From Dipylidium caninum (Eukaryota; Platyhelminthes; Cestoda; Cyclophyllidea; Dipylidiidae): DNA of 64,000 nucleotides. The stretch spans positions 806,001 to 870,000 of the forward strand of contig QEYB01000654.1 of assembly GCA_017562135.1 (NCBI GenBank), read 5' to 3'. Both the position numbers and the translations under genes were made by a program. Positions 60,841 to 64,000 of this stretch are shown here, piece after piece. A model generated the notes under the pieces. It saw only the letters and a program-made list of their open reading frames with translations, was not told where the DNA came from and searched no databases. Numbering within the stretch: the stretch's first letter is position 1; each line of letters starts with the position of its first letter.

Positions 60841-61832
60841 ACTCTCCAATCTCTGCCCCGGTGGCCTTGGCCCTTCTAAACATTTGGCAGATTTTCGTTT
60901 GCCTCCCCCCGCTCTTCCTCCGCTCTTCCTCCGGGGCTGGCCTGAGGGCGCCTCGGGTGCCTCGACCCAACTGCGGCACACCGGCGCCTGGCTTCTGGCT
61001 CACACTCCCCGCGGGACTCGCCTCGTGGCCCTCGTCTGGGCCGTCGTCGCGCTGAGGGGCGGGACGGGCGTCTGCTGCCACGTGTGCACTGTCACAAATC
61101 CACTAAATGAGGGGTTTTGTGAGGAAATGTCCAACACCCAGGTCTTGTGTGGTCTGTCCGGCGAGCAGACGCCTCCCAGGCCAGAGTCGAGGCAGCCTCG
61201 TGGGGCAGCGTCGTCGGTCGAGGCGAGAGAATGGTCACGAGGGTGTCGTCAGCGGATCCCTCACAGACCGCTTTTCGTTTCACCCACGCCCCACAGCGAT
61301 GGCTGCGTGGGGTGCGCGAGGAAGCATGAGGCGCCAGCTGTTCACGCTCACCTCGCCACTCGTCGAGGAAGGCTGGGAGGCTGGAAGGCTGGAAGGTGAG
61401 GTGTTTCCTCAGTGCTACACCAGGACACCGCGACATCGACCGCCTCGGCACACCCAACGAGCAGAGTGTTGGTGTCTCGCGTCTTCCCGATCCACCTCGG
61501 TCATGCAGCCGGCTGCTGACGCGGCCACCGAGACGCCAATTAACCAGAATGACACGTGGTGGACGGTGGACGATGGTGGTGGTGCCGGTGCCGGTGCGGC
61601 GGTGGTGGCGTTCGCGGTCGAGACGGAGAAGAGGGGAGACGTGGATGGCGACAGGGTGGGGCGAGGACTGGCGGAGTGGGGAAAGCGCAGGCGCCGCGAC
61701 TCGTTTGCTGTGGCCTCATCACCACGCCGCCACGTGACGCCCAAGTGCATCGCTTGTTGGCCTCAGAGACCTTCCCTCTGCGGCCTCTTCATGTGAACCG
61801 AAACGACCGCGAGGTTGACTCGCTTGACAGGC

Positions 61833-61885
61833 TCAGCGCAGCACAGCACAGCACAGCGCAGGGCAGGACAGGACAGGACGGGACA
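61833..61885. repeat. (CAGCA)n and (GGACA)n repeats
   Basis: Two adjacent pentanucleotide arrays in unassigned sequence. Confidence 0.85.
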
Positions 61886-62202
61886 TCGTCTGCATTCGGT
61901 GTGAGACGCACATCGCTTGAGGCATCCACTGCCTCGCTCTCGGCGCCTCCGAGAGACACGCTCAATACCCGGCGGACAGTCTGACGTCTCGTGTCGTGTC
62001 GTGGGGAGAGCAGCCTGTTTCCCACCGGTGGGGTGGGGGGTGGGGGGGGGGAGGAGGTTTGACGCCCTCTCCTCGTGCCAAATGCACTTAACAGTCGACA
62101 GCGCGAAAAACACTAACTGCCTCCAGGCAGCCAGTCGTCCACCGACATGACAAGGCCGCGCCACTCGCTAACCTGCCACCTTCGCTGATTTCGATTCGCC
62201 CT

Positions 62203-62234
62203 CCTTCCTTCCTTCCTTTCTTTCTTTCTTTCCT
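62203..62234. repeat. (TTCC)n/(TTTC)n repeat
   Basis: Pyrimidine tetranucleotide tract, TTCC units passing into TTTC. Confidence 0.9.
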
Positions 62235-62502
62235 TTTGTCTTACTTTTCTCCCCTTGTGCCTTGTTTTGTTTCGTGCTGTGGTGCAAGTCGTGCAGGGCA
62301 CTTTGAGTACAGTGACCCCCTCTCTCCCGCCCTGTCCGCCTTCACCCTCTTCTCTCCTCGCCCCGCGCCGCCCGCCCCGCCCCCACTCAAATGCGCCATC
62401 TCGCGGTCATTTGAGCGATCTCCTAAGACAACTCGTGGTCCCCTGCTCTCCGCAGACTGTCCGCCATCGTGCAATCGCAACCCCTTCTTCCATTCTCGCC
62501 AC

Positions 62503-62534
62503 TGTCTGCCTGCCTGCCTGCCTGTCTGCCTGCA
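62503..62534. repeat. (CTGC)n repeat
   Basis: CTGCCTGC units with one CTGT interruption. Confidence 0.88.
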
Positions 62535-62603
62535 GTGCTGGTGCCCCGTGACACACTTTGACCGAGTAGACGCACAGTCTGCGGTCTCGCTGTCTCGTCT
62601 TCC

Positions 62604-62639
62604 CGCCTTCTCGCCTTCTCGCCTTCTCGCCTTCTCGCC
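62604..62639. repeat. (GCCTTCTC)n octanucleotide repeat
   Basis: About four and a half near-perfect copies of an 8-base unit. Confidence 0.9.
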
Positions 62640-62785
62640 CCCCTCAGCCCTTCTCGGAGACTCTGGCAAGCGGCCACTCGACCTGCTACTTGGGGCGCTA
62701 AGGCTGGGGCTGGGGGTGGGGTTGGGCGTGGTGGGAGGCGGGAGGTGGGACGGCCGCGTGGACACGAAAGCGAGGGGAAGAGAGA

Positions 62786-62812
62786 GAGGGAGAGAGGGAG
62801 AGAGAGAGAGAG
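62786..62812. repeat. (GA)n-rich tract
   Basis: GAGA and GGGAGA units, leading into a purine-rich stretch to about 62865. Confidence 0.85.
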
Positions 62813-62915
62813 GAGGTGAAGGAGGTGGAGGAGGGGAATGGGGAGGAGGAGGAGAAGAAGTCCTGAGGACGCTGGCGTCTGCCTAGTTGTTGAGCTAAAA
62901 GTCAGTGGTCGACGT

Positions 62916-62942
62916 CATCATCATCATCGTCGTCGTCGTCGT
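62916..62942. repeat. (ATC)n/(GTC)n trinucleotide repeat
   Basis: CATCATCAT passing into CGTCGTCGT, in unassigned sequence. Confidence 0.88.
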
Positions 62943-64000
62943 CAACAAAATCCTTGCCTGTTGTGGCCCCTTGCAGTCCACCTGACCTGGTGTCAGGCGG
63001 CGTTAGTCACAGTCTTTGGGGGGTGGCTCTGCCGACACCAAGTCTGCCGTCTTCGGAGTTAGACATTCGGTCAACGAGAAGTCTTCCTTGTGGCTTCTCT
63101 GTGCTCACTTAGGAGTTGGCACTCGGAGAGGAGAGGCTTACTGAAAGGGGGAGGGAAGAGAGGCGGGAAAGCTGGGGCGCCTTTGACACTCACAGACATC
63201 AAAACGCATCGTCTCGCATGCTTTAACCTCGAGCTGATAGCGCACTTTCCGTCCGCGTGATTTGTTTTTTTTTAGAACTGCAGAAGGAATAGCGGAGAAA
63301 GCAGTCGTAGAGACTGATCTGTGTTACCTTAATACCTCCACTTGCAGCTTTGCTTTTTCCTCCGCCCCTCCTCTTTTGGTCGCTTCTTGTGCTCTCTCAT
63401 TTGTAAACTGGCGAGGGGTGCGTGGCCGGCGTGGTCTTATTCGCTTTCCTGTCTTTGTTTGCTGTAACAGCATTTTCATCACCTTTGTTATTTCTCCCAA
63501 TGGCTAACCTGAGGTCTCTTCCGACCTTGTGATAGCCGACGACATTCCCCACCCCCCGCCACTCACGGTTTTGGGAGGCCGAGCAGATGCGAATGGAAGG
63601 CGATTTAGTCGAGTTCGCCGTTTGTCTGTCCCACACTCCAATCGTTCAGACCTGGTGACGCGTTTTATTCGCGAGTGAATTATTGAAGTCCCCTTTTCGC
63701 TACGAAGTGGACTTTTGAATGTCCATTTGTCAGTACGAAAACGAGGCGATTCAGACGGTGACTAACGCAATGGGGTGACCGAGGTGGTGGTCCACCCGAT
63801 TGTCGTGTTCGTGCGTCAAGACTAATGGCCCTACTGATACCTGGGTGAATCGAGAAACGGTTCCTTGGATTGTCGCACGACTACTTAGTCACACCACTGA
63901 GACGGTTCTAGTAGGCATCTCCACGAACAGATGTTCCAACAGGCTCTCAGTCGACAGGTTCTGGCGTTGGGTGTACGCATCGAGGACTCATTAGGAATAC

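Larger units (their letters stand above)
56232..64000. other. Right end: probable SLC4 intron, no secure exon
   Basis: After the GTGAGT donor at 56232 no sequence like the rest of the SLC4 N domain or its membrane helices was recognised. One phase-compatible candidate exon is at 56521-56606. From 60.7 to 63 kb the sequence is GC-rich and full of short tandem repeats. A degenerate tRNA-like segment lies near 58.9 kb. Confidence 0.5.

Noticed and set aside
63511..63675. Short open frame starting SDLVIADD, tested as an SLC4 exon
   Set aside because: The similarity to the expected DLV stretch is only a few residues, and the rest does not resemble SLC4.

Overview
This is a window of an animal nuclear genome. 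Genes are split by GT-AG introns of about 50 bp to 8 kb, and nothing looks bacterial, viral or organellar. Codon use fits the standard code. Gene content (basigin-like receptor, RNase P/MRP subunit, calpain, HEATR6, SLC4 bicarbonate transporter), many small introns, poly-C/poly-G runs, and very short 5' leaders ending at an AG acceptor would suit a flatworm (perhaps a tapeworm), where spliced-leader trans-splicing is known. That placement is inference, not proof.

Layout, left to right. 1-4754: no gene recognised. 4755-11102 (+): six-exon basigin/neuroplastin-like immunoglobulin protein, 290 aa, with all exon phases agreeing. 11103-19265: 8 kb with no recognisable gene, GC-rich and microsatellite-rich. 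19277-20344 (+): two-exon POP4/Rpp29. 21423-31189 (+): a 15-exon PEF calpain with intact Cys, His and Asn, and one exon junction that does not keep frame. 31699-46771 (-): HEATR6, read right to left and converging on calpain; its first exon(s) are not securely found. Inside its largest intron (33921-40872), on the opposite strand, lies a coiled-coil gene (about 35042-39199, +) with a possible ODF2-like C terminus. 47465 onward (+): 5' part of an SLC4 Na+-coupled bicarbonate transporter, head-to-head with HEATR6. Its last secure exon ends at 56231 and the rest is not seen before the window ends.

The genes are unrelated housekeeping or cell-surface functions and do not form a pathway. The points most worth checking are structural: a probable one-base frameshift in HEATR6, the calpain junction, three likely GC-AG introns, the nested antisense gene, trans-splice-like acceptors just before two start codons, and a first Ig domain without its usual cysteines. 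I did not find a clearly new biological system. Exon maps come from reading frames and splice phases by eye, not from transcripts.
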